64,000 nt of DNA from Mycobacterium sp. ST-F2 (GCF_001905655.1 NZ_JMHT01000005.1:186001-250000), one strand, 5' to 3'. Shown: positions 16,339 through 28,436, counted from the first letter of the stretch. Notes: a model not told the origin generated them from the letters alone. Made by a program: numbers and translations.

Positions 16339-17951
16339 CTCTGCATATCGATGCGGCTGAACCGTTCCAGCTGCACCGGCTCCTGCTTCGGCGGCGGCGG
16401 AAGTTCTTGGGGCACACCGTCGATGACGCGGGTGACGGTCCCGTTCTCGCGGTCGAAGTTCAGGGTGCCGTGCTGGAAGTTCTGCACGATCCACTGCGGT
16501 TCGGCAATCTCGCCGCTGGTGGGCAGACCGAGGGCGCCGCGCTCGAAACCCAGTGCGCCCCAGGCGTCGTAGAGGGCCCCGGTCAGCGGCTGGGCGCCGG
16601 TGACCGGCGACCAGTACATGGCGCCGTGGTCGAAGGTCGCGTAGCGGGTGTGCCCGTCGGCCGCGGCTTCGGGTGAGGTGGCGACGCCGAGCGGGCCGGC
16701 GGCTCCGCCCATGGCCTGCCACTTGTCGAAGATGGCTCCGCCGCGCAACATGTCCATCGCGCTCAGGGCACCCGGTGGCGCGGTGAAAGATGCTGCGATG
16801 TCGCGTAATTCGCCCATGGCCGCGTAGGCCGCGTTGCCCGGGCAGTCGGTGTTGCCGACGTCGCGGTGGGTGAAGATCGTCGGCAGTGTGGGTGTGGCGC
16901 CGGCGGGGAAGTGGGTGAACGAGCCGCCGCCGGAGGTCAGCACCACGCTGCCCAGGGGGTTGACGTGGTCCAGGCTCAGGCGCCAGCCGATCAGCCTGCC
17001 GGTCATCTTCAGCTGCAGCGGGGTCGGCGGCACGGCGTCGAAGTCGCCGAGCATGGCCACACCCCAGGTGTCGACGTTGAAGCCACCGGTGTGCGAACCC
17101 TCGACGGGCCGTGTCATCCCGCCGAACCGGCCTTCGAAGACCTGCCCGTACTTGTCGACCAGGGCGTTGTAAGCGATGTCGCACCAACCCAATTCGCGGG
17201 TGTGGTACTCGTAGATCGAGCGGACGATGCCCGCGGAATCCTCGGGTGCGTAGTCGTTGCTGCCGGCCGTGTGGTGGACGATGGCCGCGCGCACGCCTGG
17301 GTCGTAGACCGGCTGCCCGCAGCGGACGCTCTCGTTGGCGCCCCACTGGGCGCGGCTGATGATGTTCGGCGGCTGGTTCGGCGCCGACACCGCGGTCGGC
17401 TGGAACTGGACGTCGGCGGGTGCCTCCGGCGGGCTGATGAGCACCGCTTTCAGGCTGGGCCCCAACGGTTTCTCGATGTCGACGGGCCGGTAGCCCAGTC
17501 CGGGCCCCTGCGGGCGGTCGCCGGCCGGCGGCGTGGTGGCCGCCTCGGCGGGCCGGGTCACCGCGATCTGAACGGTGTTGGTGCGGCCGACGAACACGGG
17601 CTCGGTGCCGCGGGTGGTGGCGTGTGCCTCGCCGACGCCGTCGGGTGCCTCGACCTCGTACCAGGGTCCCCAGGTTCCGTCCGGCTTCTGGGCGCGCACG
17701 CGCGCCGAGGTTCCGGTGAAGTCGGAGGCGGTGAGGGCGACCAACGAGAAGGGGGTGTCCTGGTGGATTTCCCGGACGGTCTGCCCGCCTCCGACACCGG
17801 TCAGTGGCTGCGTGTGGAGTTCCGGCGCGGACGGTTTGTCGTCCGACAGGCCGGGGATGCCGGGGACGACGCCGAGGGCCAACGGCACCATCACAACCGT
17901 CGCCGCCAGGGCGGACAACAGTACGGACGGTGCGGGACGACGGCGCGGCAC
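16335..17951 (-). CDS. Secreted N-acetylmuramoyl-L-alanine amidase (PGRP type, Rv3811-like) with LGFP-like repeats
   Basis: 538 residues. An N-terminal signal/anchor covers about residues 8-30 (VLLSALAATVVMVPLALGV). After a ~180-residue N-terminal domain, an Amidase_2/PGRP domain starts at ISRAQWGANE and carries zinc ligands in AIVHHTAG and in the C-terminal FTHRDVGNTDCPG. The last ~120 residues contain LGFP-type repeats (AAGPLGVATSPE, ERGALGLPTSGE) that bind wall glycans in actinobacteria. It should cleave the lactyl-peptide bond of peptidoglycan outside the membrane. It lies 158 bp downstream of erp with a terminator hairpin between. Confidence 0.9.
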   Translation of the reverse strand: MPRRRPAPSVLLSALAATVVMVPLALGVVPGIPGLSDDKPSAPELHTQPLTGVGGGQTVREIHQDTPFSLVALTASDFTGTSARVRAQKPDGTWGPWYEVEAPDGVGEAHATTRGTEPVFVGRTNTVQIAVTRPAEAATTPPAGDRPQGPGLGYRPVDIEKPLGPSLKAVLISPPEAPADVQFQPTAVSAPNQPPNIISRAQWGANESVRCGQPVYDPGVRAAIVHHTAGSNDYAPEDSAGIVRSIYEYHTRELGWCDIAYNALVDKYGQVFEGRFGGMTRPVEGSHTGGFNVDTWGVAMLGDFDAVPPTPLQLKMTGRLIGWRLSLDHVNPLGSVVLTSGGGSFTHFPAGATPTLPTIFTHRDVGNTDCPGNAAYAAMGELRDIAASFTAPPGALSAMDMLRGGAIFDKWQAMGGAAGPLGVATSPEAAADGHTRYATFDHGAMYWSPVTGAQPLTGALYDAWGALGFERGALGLPTSGEIAEPQWIVQNFQHGTLNFDRENGTVTRVIDGVPQELPPPPKQEPVQLERFSRIDMQS

Positions 17952-18033
17952 AGCGCGAATGTTACGTATGTGCCAGGTGTTACCAGTGTTTCGACACGGG
18001 TTACTGTGCTGTCAATTCTCTGCGAGACGCCGC

Positions 18034-18072
18034 AACGGCACCGCAGAGCCTTGGGGCTTCTGCGGTGCCGTT
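18034..18072 (-). terminator. Intrinsic terminator-like hairpin after erp
   Basis: AACGGCACCGCAGA at 18034-18047 is the perfect complement of 18059-18072, a 14-bp stem with an 11-base loop, in the gap between erp and the downstream amidase gene. There is only a weak T-run, as usual in mycobacteria. Confidence 0.6.
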
Positions 18073-18109
18073 TCGGTTACAGGCTCTTCAGTTATGTATG
18101 ACGCGCTTG

Positions 18110-19114
18110 TCAGACCGCGGGAGCGGGCACTGCCGGTGCGGCCGCTGCGGCTGCCGCGGGGGCGGCCTGCGCGGACTTCACCGCCGACGTGATGGCCGGC
18201 ATGACCATGCCCTTGAGCAGATCGATCGCCTGCGTCGCACCCAGTTGGTTGGCGGCGCTGGTCAGATCGCTGATCAACCCGCCACCGCCGCTGCTCGGGG
18301 CCGCCCCGAGGCCGAGGCCGTCGCCGCCGCCCAGGCCGACCGACGGGTCACCCAGGATCGGGTAGCTGCCGCCCAGCCCCTGGCCGGGGCCGAGGCCCAG
18401 GCTGGCGTTGGGATCGGTCATCGGCATCCCCGCGGCGCCGAGCCCTGCCGGGTTCGCGCTGATGGACGGCGTCGTCAGCCCCGTGGCGTCCAGGCCGGGG
18501 GCGCTCAACCCGGGCGTGCTGATGCTCGGGAGAGTCGCGCCCTGGGTGGTCAGACCGGCGCTGGGCAGACCCGCGCTGGGCAGACCGGCCGAGGGCAGGC
18601 CGGGGGTGAGTGCCGACGGGGTGGCACCCAGGCCGGTCGGCGGGGTGAGGCCGGGCGCGGTTGCCCCGAGCGGCGGCGTCAACCCAGGTGCGGTCAATCC
18701 GGTCGACGGGGTGGCGCCCAGACCGGGCGTCAGGCCGGCCGGCGGCGTCAGCCCACCCGCCGGTGTCAGGCCGGCCGGAGGCGTCAAGCCGGGGGTGGTG
18801 CCCAGGCCGGGGGTCAGACCCGTCTGCGGTGACAGGCCCGGGCTGAGACCTGTCAGCGGGCTGGGGGAGCTCGCGGCTCCGCCCATGAGGTTCGGCAGGT
18901 TGACGCCGAACTGGGACAGGCCCTGCGACAGCGCGGACATGACCTCGTTGGGGAGGTCGGTGATCAGCGCGGCCTGGACGAATTCCCGGTGCTGCGGAGT
19001 CGGGTCTGCCGGGGTCATCTCGGCGACCGCCACGAGTGCGATCGGACTTGCGACGGCCACGGCGGCGACTGCGCTCATGGCTGTCGAGAGCTTGCGTCGA
19101 CGTCGGTTAGGCAC
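18110..19114 (-). CDS. erp: Exported repetitive protein Erp (PirG)
   Basis: 334 residues from the GTG at 19114, preceded by GAGGAG 6 bases upstream. The basic start PNRRRRKL and hydrophobic segment MSAVAAVAVASPIALVAVA form a signal peptide. The conserved N-domain (TPADPTPQHREFVQAALITDLPNEVMS, quoted in parts) is followed by a Pro/Gly/Leu/Thr-rich repeat block built on PGLTP / PAGLTP / LPSAG. The C-domain then has NQLGATQAIDLLKGMVMPAI and an Ala-rich tail. Erp is a surface protein needed for normal virulence and envelope integrity in pathogenic mycobacteria. Repeat number varies between species. Position beside glf is as in M. tuberculosis Rv3810. Confidence 0.93.
   Translation of the reverse strand: MPNRRRRKLSTAMSAVAAVAVASPIALVAVAEMTPADPTPQHREFVQAALITDLPNEVMSALSQGLSQFGVNLPNLMGGAASSPSPLTGLSPGLSPQTGLTPGLGTTPGLTPPAGLTPAGGLTPPAGLTPGLGATPSTGLTAPGLTPPLGATAPGLTPPTGLGATPSALTPGLPSAGLPSAGLPSAGLTTQGATLPSISTPGLSAPGLDATGLTTPSISANPAGLGAAGMPMTDPNASLGLGPGQGLGGSYPILGDPSVGLGGGDGLGLGAAPSSGGGGLISDLTSAANQLGATQAIDLLKGMVMPAITSAVKSAQAAPAAAAAAAPAVPAPAV
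18540..18865 (-). repeat. Erp central repeat tract
   Basis: In-frame degenerate repeats encode PGLTP, PAGLTP and GLGATP pentamers and hexamers. A run of three near-identical GLPSA units lies near 18550-18600. Such tracts differ in copy number between mycobacterial species and strains, and can also expand or collapse in short-read assembly. Confidence 0.8.
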
Positions 19115-19309
19115 GGAAGTCTCCTCAATCTGTGGGGTACGGCTCGAGCTGGCTTGCTGAGTCGTCGGTACTGACGCAATCGATGTTAAAGCTGTGATTA
19201 CTGGGATTAGAGTGACGATGCGGAATCGTGAGCGAATTGCGACCGGCCCGCGCACTGGCCGGGCCGACAGGGTGTTTTCGGGCCGAACGGCCACTGTCGG
19301 ATACCCTGA

Positions 19310-20551
<1,242 letters not shown>

Positions 20552-20556
20552 AGACC

Positions 20557-22506
20557 ATGAGCGACATCCCGTCCGGCGCATTGGCGTCGGGAGAGTCCCG
20601 TGCGGTGAGCCTGCTGTCGCGGGTCATCCTGCCCCGTCCGGGTGAGCCCCTCGACGTCCGCAAGCTCTACATCGAGGAATCGGCCACCAACGCCCGGCGC
20701 GCGCACGCCCCGACGCGCACCACGCTGGAAATCGGTGGGGAGTCCGAGGTTTCGTTCGCCACCTACTTCAACGCCTTCCCCGCCAGCTACTGGCGGCGCT
20801 GGTCCATCCTGACCTCGGTGGTGCTGCGGGTCGAGTTGACAGGCCGCGCCCGTGTCGATGTCTACCGGTCCAAGGCGACCGGTGCGCGAATCACCGTGGG
20901 CGGCAGTGAAATCGCCAGCGGCGACGACGGCCTCCCGGCGGTGGTCGAGTTCGAGATCGGCTTGGAGCCGTTCGAGGACGGCGGCTGGATCTGGTTCGAC
21001 ATCACCACCGACAGTGCGGTGACGGTGCGGGGCGCCGGTTGGTACGCGCCGGTGGAAGCGCCCGGACGGGCCAACATCACCGTGGGCATCCCGACCTTCA
21101 ACCGGCCGGCCGACGCCGTCAACGCGCTCGCGGCGCTGACGTCGGATCCGTTGGTGGACAAGGTGATCGGCGCGGTCATCGTGTCCGATCAGGGCACCAA
21201 CAAGGTCAAGGACCACCCCGACTTCGCGGCCGCGGCGGCCCCGCTGGCCGACCGGCTGGCCATCCACAACCAGCCGAACCTCGGTGGCTCCGGCGGCTAC
21301 AGCCGCGTCATGTACGAAGCGCTGAAACACACTGACTGCGAACAGATTCTGTTCATGGACGACGACATCCGCGTCGAACCCGACTCGGTGCTGCGCGCGC
21401 TGGCGCTCAACCGGTTCGCCAAGTCGCCGACGCTGATCGGTGGCCAGATGCTCAACCTGCAGGAGCCCTCGCACCTGCACGTGATGGGCGAGATGGTGGA
21501 TTCGGCGAACTTCATGTGGACCCACGCCATCAACGCCGAGTACGACCACAACTTCGCCAAGTACCCGCTCAGCGACGAAGAAGAACACCGCAGCCAGATC
21601 CTGCACCGCCGCATCGACGTCGACTACAACGGCTGGTGGATGTGCATGATCCCGCGTTCGGTCGCCGAGGAGCTCGGGCAGCCGCTGCCGCTCTTCATCA
21701 AGTGGGACGACGCCGACTACGGCCTGCGCGCCGCCGAGCACGGCTACCCGACCGTCACCCTGCCGGGCGCCGCGATCTGGCACATGGCGTGGAGCGACAA
21801 GGACGACGCCATCGACTGGCAGGCGTACTTCCACCTGCGCAACCGCCTCGTCGTGGCGGCTCTGCACTGGGACGGCAACATCCGTGGCCTGGTCGCGAGC
21901 CACTTCAAGGCGACCATGAAACACCTTCTGTGCCTTGAGTATTCGACGGTGGCCATCCAGAACCGGGCGATGGACGACTTCCTCGCCGGCCCGGACAATC
22001 TGTTCACCATCCTCGAGTCCGCACTGCCCGAGGTGCGCGCCATGCGCAACGAGTACCCCGATGCCGTGGTGCTGGAGAGCGCGACCACGTTGCCCGCGCC
22101 GTCGGACAAGAAGTGGCGCCGCAAGGTCAAGATTCCCACCAGCTTGCCCGCCATCGCGGTCCGGCTCACCCGTGGCGTCGTGAACCAGCTCAAGCCGCAC
22201 GACCCGGAACACCATGTGCGGCCGCAGATCAACGTCGCGACGCAGGATGCCCGCTGGTTCTCGCTGTGCATGGTGGACGGTGTCACCGTCACCACGGCCG
22301 ACGGCCGAGGTGTCGTCTACCGCCAGCGCGACCGCGAGAAGATGTTCGAGTTGCTGCGTGAGTCGCTCAAGCGTCAGGCGCTGCTGGTCCGCAAGTTCAA
22401 CCGCATGCGGAACGTGTACCGCAACGCCCTGCCGGAGCTGACGAGCAAGGAGAAGTGGGAGACCGTGCTGTTGGCTTCGGCGACCGAGTCGGCTGGTGCC
22501 CGGTGA
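20557..22506 (+). CDS. glfT2: Galactofuranosyltransferase GlfT2
   Basis: 649 residues. A processive GT2-family enzyme that adds the alternating beta-1,5 and beta-1,6 galactofuranose residues of the galactan at the cytoplasmic face of the membrane. A beta-sandwich N-domain (to about 170) precedes the GT-A fold starting at ITVGIPTFNRP. The metal-binding DDD motif is at 268-270 (FMDDDIRVEP). The catalytic region holds WDDADYGLRAAEHG and HMAWSDKDD. Length and order match M. tuberculosis Rv3808c. The stop codon overlaps the next gene (GTGA). Confidence 0.97.
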   Translation: MSDIPSGALASGESRAVSLLSRVILPRPGEPLDVRKLYIEESATNARRAHAPTRTTLEIGGESEVSFATYFNAFPASYWRRWSILTSVVLRVELTGRARVDVYRSKATGARITVGGSEIASGDDGLPAVVEFEIGLEPFEDGGWIWFDITTDSAVTVRGAGWYAPVEAPGRANITVGIPTFNRPADAVNALAALTSDPLVDKVIGAVIVSDQGTNKVKDHPDFAAAAAPLADRLAIHNQPNLGGSGGYSRVMYEALKHTDCEQILFMDDDIRVEPDSVLRALALNRFAKSPTLIGGQMLNLQEPSHLHVMGEMVDSANFMWTHAINAEYDHNFAKYPLSDEEEHRSQILHRRIDVDYNGWWMCMIPRSVAEELGQPLPLFIKWDDADYGLRAAEHGYPTVTLPGAAIWHMAWSDKDDAIDWQAYFHLRNRLVVAALHWDGNIRGLVASHFKATMKHLLCLEYSTVAIQNRAMDDFLAGPDNLFTILESALPEVRAMRNEYPDAVVLESATTLPAPSDKKWRRKVKIPTSLPAIAVRLTRGVVNQLKPHDPEHHVRPQINVATQDARWFSLCMVDGVTVTTADGRGVVYRQRDREKMFELLRESLKRQALLVRKFNRMRNVYRNALPELTSKEKWETVLLASATESAGAR

Positions 22507-23072
22507 GCCTCGAAGGTATCGAGGGTGATGCCATCGCCAGTGCGCCGCGCGGCGAGGACGCCATTCTGGTCGGCGTCCAGTCGGCCTTGACCGGACGTCC
22601 CGGGGTGCTCGCCGGCGCCCGCGTGCTGTCGTACTTCGGTGAACACAGCCTGGGCTGGTTCGCCGTCTGTGGCCTGGGCGCGTTGCTGCAGCCGCAGCGC
22701 CGCCGGGCCTGGGTGACGGCCGGTGTCGGCACCTTCTTCGCCCATGCCGCCGCCGTGCTGATCAAGCGCGTGGTCAAGCGGGAGCGCCCGCAGCATCCGG
22801 CCATCGCCGTCAACGTCGGCACCCCGAGCCGGCTGAGCTTCCCGTCGGCCCATGCGACGTCCACCGCCGCGGCCGCCATCCTGATCGGCCGGGCCACGGG
22901 CCTGCCGCTGCCGTGGTTCCTGGTGCCGCCGATGGCGTTGTCGCGGCTGGTTCTCGGCGTGCACTATCCCACTGACGTGCTGACCGGTGTCGTGGTGGGA
23001 ACCGCGGTCGCCGAATCAGTCGGGGCGATCTCCGAGCGAACTGCAAAGCGCGAACCGAAGGCTGGGGCATGA
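22503..23072 (+). CDS. PAP2-family phosphatase of the DPA pathway (Rv3807c-like)
   Basis: 189 residues from a GTG at 22503 overlapping the glfT2 stop. Type 2 phosphatidic acid phosphatase motifs are present: KRVVKRERP (KxxxxxxRP), PSAHATS, and SRLVLGVHYPTDVLTG with the catalytic histidine. Hydrophobic stretches give several membrane helices. From its position between glfT2 and ubiA it is the proposed decaprenylphosphoryl-5-phosphoribose phosphatase of the arabinan donor pathway. That assignment rests mainly on context. Its stop overlaps ubiA (ATGA). Confidence 0.9.
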   Translation: MSLEGIEGDAIASAPRGEDAILVGVQSALTGRPGVLAGARVLSYFGEHSLGWFAVCGLGALLQPQRRRAWVTAGVGTFFAHAAAVLIKRVVKRERPQHPAIAVNVGTPSRLSFPSAHATSTAAAAILIGRATGLPLPWFLVPPMALSRLVLGVHYPTDVLTGVVVGTAVAESVGAISERTAKREPKAGA

Positions 23073-23995
23073 CCGAACAGACGAAGGAATTGACGAAGGA
23101 GCTGGGGCCGCCCAAGAACCTGGCCGCCGGCATCGTCAAGGCGCTGCGGCCGCGACAGTGGGTCAAGAACGTCCTGGTGTTGGTCGCGCCCCTGGCAGCT
23201 CTCGGCGGCGGGGCGCACTACAGCTACGCCGACGTGCTCAAGCACGTCGGCGTTGCGTTCGTGGTGTTCTGCATGGCCGCGTCGTGTATCTACCTCATCA
23301 ACGATGCCCGCGACGTGGAAGCAGACCGCCTGCACCCGACGAAGCAGTACCGTCCGATCGCCGCCGGCGTCGTTCCGGTGCCTTTGGCCTACGGATTGGC
23401 TACTGCGCTCGGTGTCGGATCGCTGGTGATCTCCTGGTTGCTCACGCCCAGCCTGGCCATCGTCATGGCGGTCTATATCGCGTCCCAGCTGGCCTACTGC
23501 TTCGGCCTGAAGCATCAAGCGGTGCTGGACATCTGCATCAATGCCTCCGGTTTCCCGCTCCGCGGCATCGCCGGTGGTGTCGCCGCCGGGATCCCGCTTT
23601 CCAAGTGGTTCCTGCTGGTGTTCGCGTTCGGTTCGCTGTTCATGTCGGCCGGCAAGCGGTACGCCGAACTGCAACTCGCCGAGCGCACCGGCGCCAAGAT
23701 TCGCAAGGCGCTGGAGTCGTACACCAGCAGCTACCTGCGGTTCGTCTGGACGTTGTCGGCGACGGCCGTGGTCCTCTGCTACGGCCTGTGGGCCTTCGAG
23801 GGCAACAAGGGCCCGTGGTTCGCAGTGTCGATGGTGCCTTTCACCATCGCGATCCTGCGCTACGCCGTCGACGTCGACAGTGGCGCTGCGGGTGAACCCG
23901 AGGAGATCGTGCTGAACGACCGAGTGCTGCAGCTGCTGGGCGTCGCCCTGGTCGCGACGCTCGTCGCCGCGATTCTGCCCGGACTGATCCGTTGA
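23069..23995 (+). CDS. ubiA: Decaprenyl-phosphate phosphoribosyltransferase (UbiA-like, Rv3806c)
   Basis: 308 residues. An integral-membrane prenyltransferase-fold enzyme that transfers 5-phosphoribose from PRPP to decaprenyl phosphate, the committed step toward decaprenylphosphoryl-arabinose. The first Asp-rich motif is NDARDVEADRLHPTK and a second acidic loop is near RYAVDVDSGAAGE. About nine hydrophobic helices are visible. RPRQWVKNVLV at the N-terminus is characteristic of the mycobacterial subgroup. Mutations in this gene raise ethambutol resistance in M. tuberculosis. Overlapping starts and stops on both sides show tight operon coupling. Confidence 0.96.
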   Translation: MTEQTKELTKELGPPKNLAAGIVKALRPRQWVKNVLVLVAPLAALGGGAHYSYADVLKHVGVAFVVFCMAASCIYLINDARDVEADRLHPTKQYRPIAAGVVPVPLAYGLATALGVGSLVISWLLTPSLAIVMAVYIASQLAYCFGLKHQAVLDICINASGFPLRGIAGGVAAGIPLSKWFLLVFAFGSLFMSAGKRYAELQLAERTGAKIRKALESYTSSYLRFVWTLSATAVVLCYGLWAFEGNKGPWFAVSMVPFTIAILRYAVDVDSGAAGEPEEIVLNDRVLQLLGVALVATLVAAILPGLIR

Positions 23996-25986
23996 GTGAC
24001 GTGCCCGCTCAGCAATTGCTGCGCGGGCCGGTCTTTCCGTATGGCCGGGCCGCGAGGATCAGCCTGTGGTTGAGCGTCGTGGTATGCGCCGCCCTGTTCG
24101 GCTGGGGCGCCTGGCAGCGCCGGTGGATCGCCGACGACGGCCTGATCGTGCTGCGTACGGTGCGAAACCTGTTGGTCGGCAACGGCCCGGTGTTCAACGT
24201 CGGTGAGCGCGTCGAATCCAACACCTCGACCTTGTGGACCTATCTGGTCACCCTCGGCGCCTGGATCGGTGGCTCGGCTCAGCTCGAGTACGTGGCGCTG
24301 GCGCTGGCGCTGACGCTGAGCGTGGCCGGTCTGGTCTTCGCGATGCTCGGCACCGGCCGGCTGTATGCCCCCGGGCTGCGGGGCCGCCGCGCACTGCTGG
24401 TCCCGGCGGGCGCCCTGGTCTACATGGCCGTGCCGCCGGCGCGTGACTTCGCCACGTCGGGCCTGGAGAACGGCCTGATCATGGCTTATCTGGGACTGCT
24501 GTGGTGGATGCTGGTGTGCTGGTCGCAGGCCTTGCGCGCGCCTGGCGCCGAGGGCCGTGAAGCTGACGCCAACGTCACCAGTGCCCGGTTCGACGGCGCC
24601 CTGGCCTGCCTGGCCGGCCTGTCGGTCCTGGTGCGCCCCGAATTGGCGCTGATCGGCGGCGTTGCCCTGGTGATGCTGCTGGTCGCCGCCCGCGGCCGGC
24701 GCCGGCGCCTGATCATCGTGGTGGCCGGCGGCCTGCTTCCCATCGCCTACGAGATCTTCCGGATGGGCTACTACGGCTTGCTGGTGCCCATCACCGCGCT
24801 GGCCAAGGACGCCACCGGATCCAAGTGGTCGCAGGGCTTCGTCTACCTCGGCAACTTCAACCGGCCCTACCTGTTGTGGGTCCCGGCGGTGCTGACGGCG
24901 GCTTTGGCGATTGTGTTGTTCGTCACTCACAGCCGGCCGTGGTGGGGCCAGTCCGTGCCGCGCGGCTACAGTTCTCTGGCCCGTCGGGTCCAAAGCCCTA
25001 CTGCCGTAGTGATTTTCATGGCGGGCAGTGGTCTGGTGCAGGGGCTGTACTGGCTGCGCCAGGGCGGTGACTTCATGCACGGCCGGGTGCTGCTGGTGCC
25101 GCTGTTCTGCCTGGTCACACCCCTTGCGGTGATCCCGATCGTGCTTCCGGACGGCAAGAACATCGCCCGCGAAGTCGGCTACGCGCTGGCCGGTACGACG
25201 GCGGCCCTGTGGCTGGCCGTCGTCGGTTGGTCGCTGTGGGCGGCCAACTCGCCGGGCCTCGGGTACGACGCCACCCGGGTCACCTACTCCGGCATCGTCG
25301 ACGAGCGGCGCTTCTACTCGCAGGCGACGGGCCACGCGCACCCGCTGACGGCGGCGGACTACCTGGACTACCCGCGCATGCGGTCGGTGCTGACCGCCAT
25401 CGACAACACTCCGGTCGGCGCCCTGCTGCTGCCGTCGGGCAATTACGACCAGTGGGACGTGGTTCCGGCCATGCCGCCGCCGGTGCCGGACCCGACGTCG
25501 CCGCCGCCACCCAACTGGTTCGAAAAAGGGCCGCACACAGTCTTTTTCACCAATCTGGGCATGATGGGCATGAACCTGCCGCTCGAGGTCCGGGTGATCG
25601 ACCAGATCGGGCTGGCCAATCCGCTGGCCGCCCACACGGCGCGGCTCGACGATGCGCGCATCGGCCACGACAAGGACCTGTTCCCGGACTGGGCGGTGGC
25701 CGAGGGGCCGTTCCTGCGCAAGCGCCCGTGGATCCCGACGTACCTGGACGAGGACTGGGTGGCGCAGGCTGCGGTCGCCCTGACGTGCCCGGAGACCGAG
25801 ACGATGCTGAGCTCGGTGCGCGCTCCGATGGGCTTCCACCGGTTCATGTCAAATCTGGTACACGCGTTCACATTTACGCGTTACCGGATTGATCGCGTGC
25901 CGTTGTACGAGCTCTATCGCTGCAAGCTCGATGTGCCTCCGAGGCTGTCGACCCCTTACACTGGCTTACCGGCTACCGGGCCATAG
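23992..25986 (+). CDS. aftB: Terminal beta-(1->2)-arabinofuranosyltransferase AftB
   Basis: 664 residues, with a TTG start at 23992 overlapping the ubiA stop. A GTG at 24001 is an alternative. A GT-C enzyme with an N-terminal multi-helix membrane half and a soluble periplasmic C-terminal domain from about residue 430. The catalytic acidic loop after the first helix reads RRWIADDGLIVLRTVRN. It caps arabinan with beta-1,2-arabinofuranose, the mycolate attachment position, using decaprenylphosphoryl-arabinose. It ends the glf operon. Confidence 0.93.
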   Translation: MSDVPAQQLLRGPVFPYGRAARISLWLSVVVCAALFGWGAWQRRWIADDGLIVLRTVRNLLVGNGPVFNVGERVESNTSTLWTYLVTLGAWIGGSAQLEYVALALALTLSVAGLVFAMLGTGRLYAPGLRGRRALLVPAGALVYMAVPPARDFATSGLENGLIMAYLGLLWWMLVCWSQALRAPGAEGREADANVTSARFDGALACLAGLSVLVRPELALIGGVALVMLLVAARGRRRRLIIVVAGGLLPIAYEIFRMGYYGLLVPITALAKDATGSKWSQGFVYLGNFNRPYLLWVPAVLTAALAIVLFVTHSRPWWGQSVPRGYSSLARRVQSPTAVVIFMAGSGLVQGLYWLRQGGDFMHGRVLLVPLFCLVTPLAVIPIVLPDGKNIAREVGYALAGTTAALWLAVVGWSLWAANSPGLGYDATRVTYSGIVDERRFYSQATGHAHPLTAADYLDYPRMRSVLTAIDNTPVGALLLPSGNYDQWDVVPAMPPPVPDPTSPPPPNWFEKGPHTVFFTNLGMMGMNLPLEVRVIDQIGLANPLAAHTARLDDARIGHDKDLFPDWAVAEGPFLRKRPWIPTYLDEDWVAQAAVALTCPETETMLSSVRAPMGFHRFMSNLVHAFTFTRYRIDRVPLYELYRCKLDVPPRLSTPYTGLPATGP

Positions 25987-26131
25987 TTTCGGCGCATGTG
26001 CGCCGTCCTGGCCTGAAGCGTAGGTAACGCCGGTGAACCATGCGGCGATAACCACTCGGGCGTATGCGCCCGGCCTGATCGTCACCTCAACGGCAGAGGC
26101 GGTGATGAGGGTTGTCCGTACGCCGTCATAG

Positions 26132-27151
<1,020 letters not shown>

Positions 27152-27190
27152 CAACCTGATCCCGAGGTAAATCCTCTGGCAACAACTCGC

Positions 27191-27228
27191 ACTGGCGGCG
27201 GCGACCTTCACGGGTCGTCGCCGCCAGT
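27191..27228 (+). terminator. Terminator-like hairpin after fbpA
   Basis: Arms at 27191-27205 and 27214-27228 (ACTGGCGGCGGCGAC and its complement with one mismatch) form a 15-position stem with an 8-base loop, followed by CGTTT. It sits 40 bp after the fbpA stop. Confidence 0.7.
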
Positions 27229-27370
27229 CGTTTATGCCCTGACCGGCCCACACCGCGGCACCCCGTGGCAACGTTCCCTCCCGTTGTTCGGTCACCATCC
27301 GCCGAGGTGATGTGGTTCACTACTACGCGGGTTCAGGACGCTCGACGATCACGAACAGGTGAGGTTGGTT

Positions 27371-28276
27371 ATGGGGCTGCAGGCAATGCGGGGGATGTTC
27401 CGGACGATGGCTGGGACGGCGGCGGCGGTTGTGCTCGCCGGCGGCCTGCTGACGGGTACCGGAACGGCCCGGGCCGCGGGCGTGGAGACGCTGATGGTGC
27501 CCTCGGCCGCGATGGGCCGGGACATCCCGGTGACGTTCCAGGCCGGCGGTCCGCACGCGGTCTATCTCCTCGACGCCTTCAACGCCGGCCCCGACGTGAG
27601 CAACTGGGTCACCGCAGGCAATGCCATGGGCACGCTGGCCGGTAAGGGCATCTCGGTCGTCGCCCCGGCTGGCGGCGCGTTCAGCTTCTACACCAACTGG
27701 GAGCAGGACGGCAGCAAGCAGTGGGAGACATTCCTGAGCCAGGAGCTCCCGGACTATCTGGCCGCCACCAAGGGCCTGGCCCCCAACGGCCACGGCGTCG
27801 TCGGTGCGGCCCAGGGCGGCACCGCCGCGCTGGCCCTGGCCGAGTTCCACCCGGACCGGTTCCGTTTCGCGGGCTCGCTGTCGGGATTCCTGACCCCGTC
27901 GTCGACGACGTTCAACGGCGCCATCACCGCCGGGATGCGCGAGTTCGGCGGCGTGGACACCTACGGCATGTGGGGCGCCCCGCAGCTGGGTCGCTGGAAG
28001 TGGCACGACCCGGATGTGCACGTCAGCCTGCTGAACCAGAACAACACCCGGATCTGGGTGTTCAGCCCGTCGACCGTCACGTGCAGCGACCCGGCCGCGA
28101 TGATCGGTTACTGCGACCAGGCGCAGGGCAGCAACCGCGCCTTCTACGCGCACTACCGCAGCGTCGGCGGCCACAACGGGCACTTCGACTTCCCAGACGG
28201 CCCGCAGCACGACTGGGGCAGCTGGAGCGGCCAGCTCGGTGCCATGTCGGGCGAACTCGTCAGCGTCATCCGCTAA
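27371..28276 (+). CDS. mpt51: MPT51/MPB51 antigen (non-catalytic Ag85 homologue)
   Basis: 301 residues from the ATG at 27371, which has GAGG 6 bases upstream. The GTG at 27359 would overlap that ribosome site. A signal peptide runs to about residue 37 (ARA-A). The Ag85 fold is clear ([38 protein letters not shown]), but the nucleophile elbow reads GAAQGG with Ala147 where Ag85 has Ser. No mycolyltransferase activity is therefore expected, as described for M. tuberculosis MPT51, which binds matrix proteins. It lies 219 bp after fbpA and follows a terminator. Confidence 0.93.
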   Translation: MGLQAMRGMFRTMAGTAAAVVLAGGLLTGTGTARAAGVETLMVPSAAMGRDIPVTFQAGGPHAVYLLDAFNAGPDVSNWVTAGNAMGTLAGKGISVVAPAGGAFSFYTNWEQDGSKQWETFLSQELPDYLAATKGLAPNGHGVVGAAQGGTAALALAEFHPDRFRFAGSLSGFLTPSSTTFNGAITAGMREFGGVDTYGMWGAPQLGRWKWHDPDVHVSLLNQNNTRIWVFSPSTVTCSDPAAMIGYCDQAQGSNRAFYAHYRSVGGHNGHFDFPDGPQHDWGSWSGQLGAMSGELVSVIR

Positions 28277-28436
28277 CGCGGCGCGGCCGCGGTCTGCACG
28301 CGATTTCCATGATTTCGCGCACAGCTTCGTGGCCTTGACCAGCGCAAAAGCGGTCGGCGTGACCTCGACGTGACGAGCGCTGAGTACATTCGGATCGCAA
28401 CCGGATCGACTCTGCCCGCAGGAGACCTCACACCAC

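Noticed and set aside
27371..28276. Calling this a fourth active Ag85 enzyme
   Set aside because: The nucleophile serine is replaced by alanine in GAAQGG, the hallmark of MPT51.
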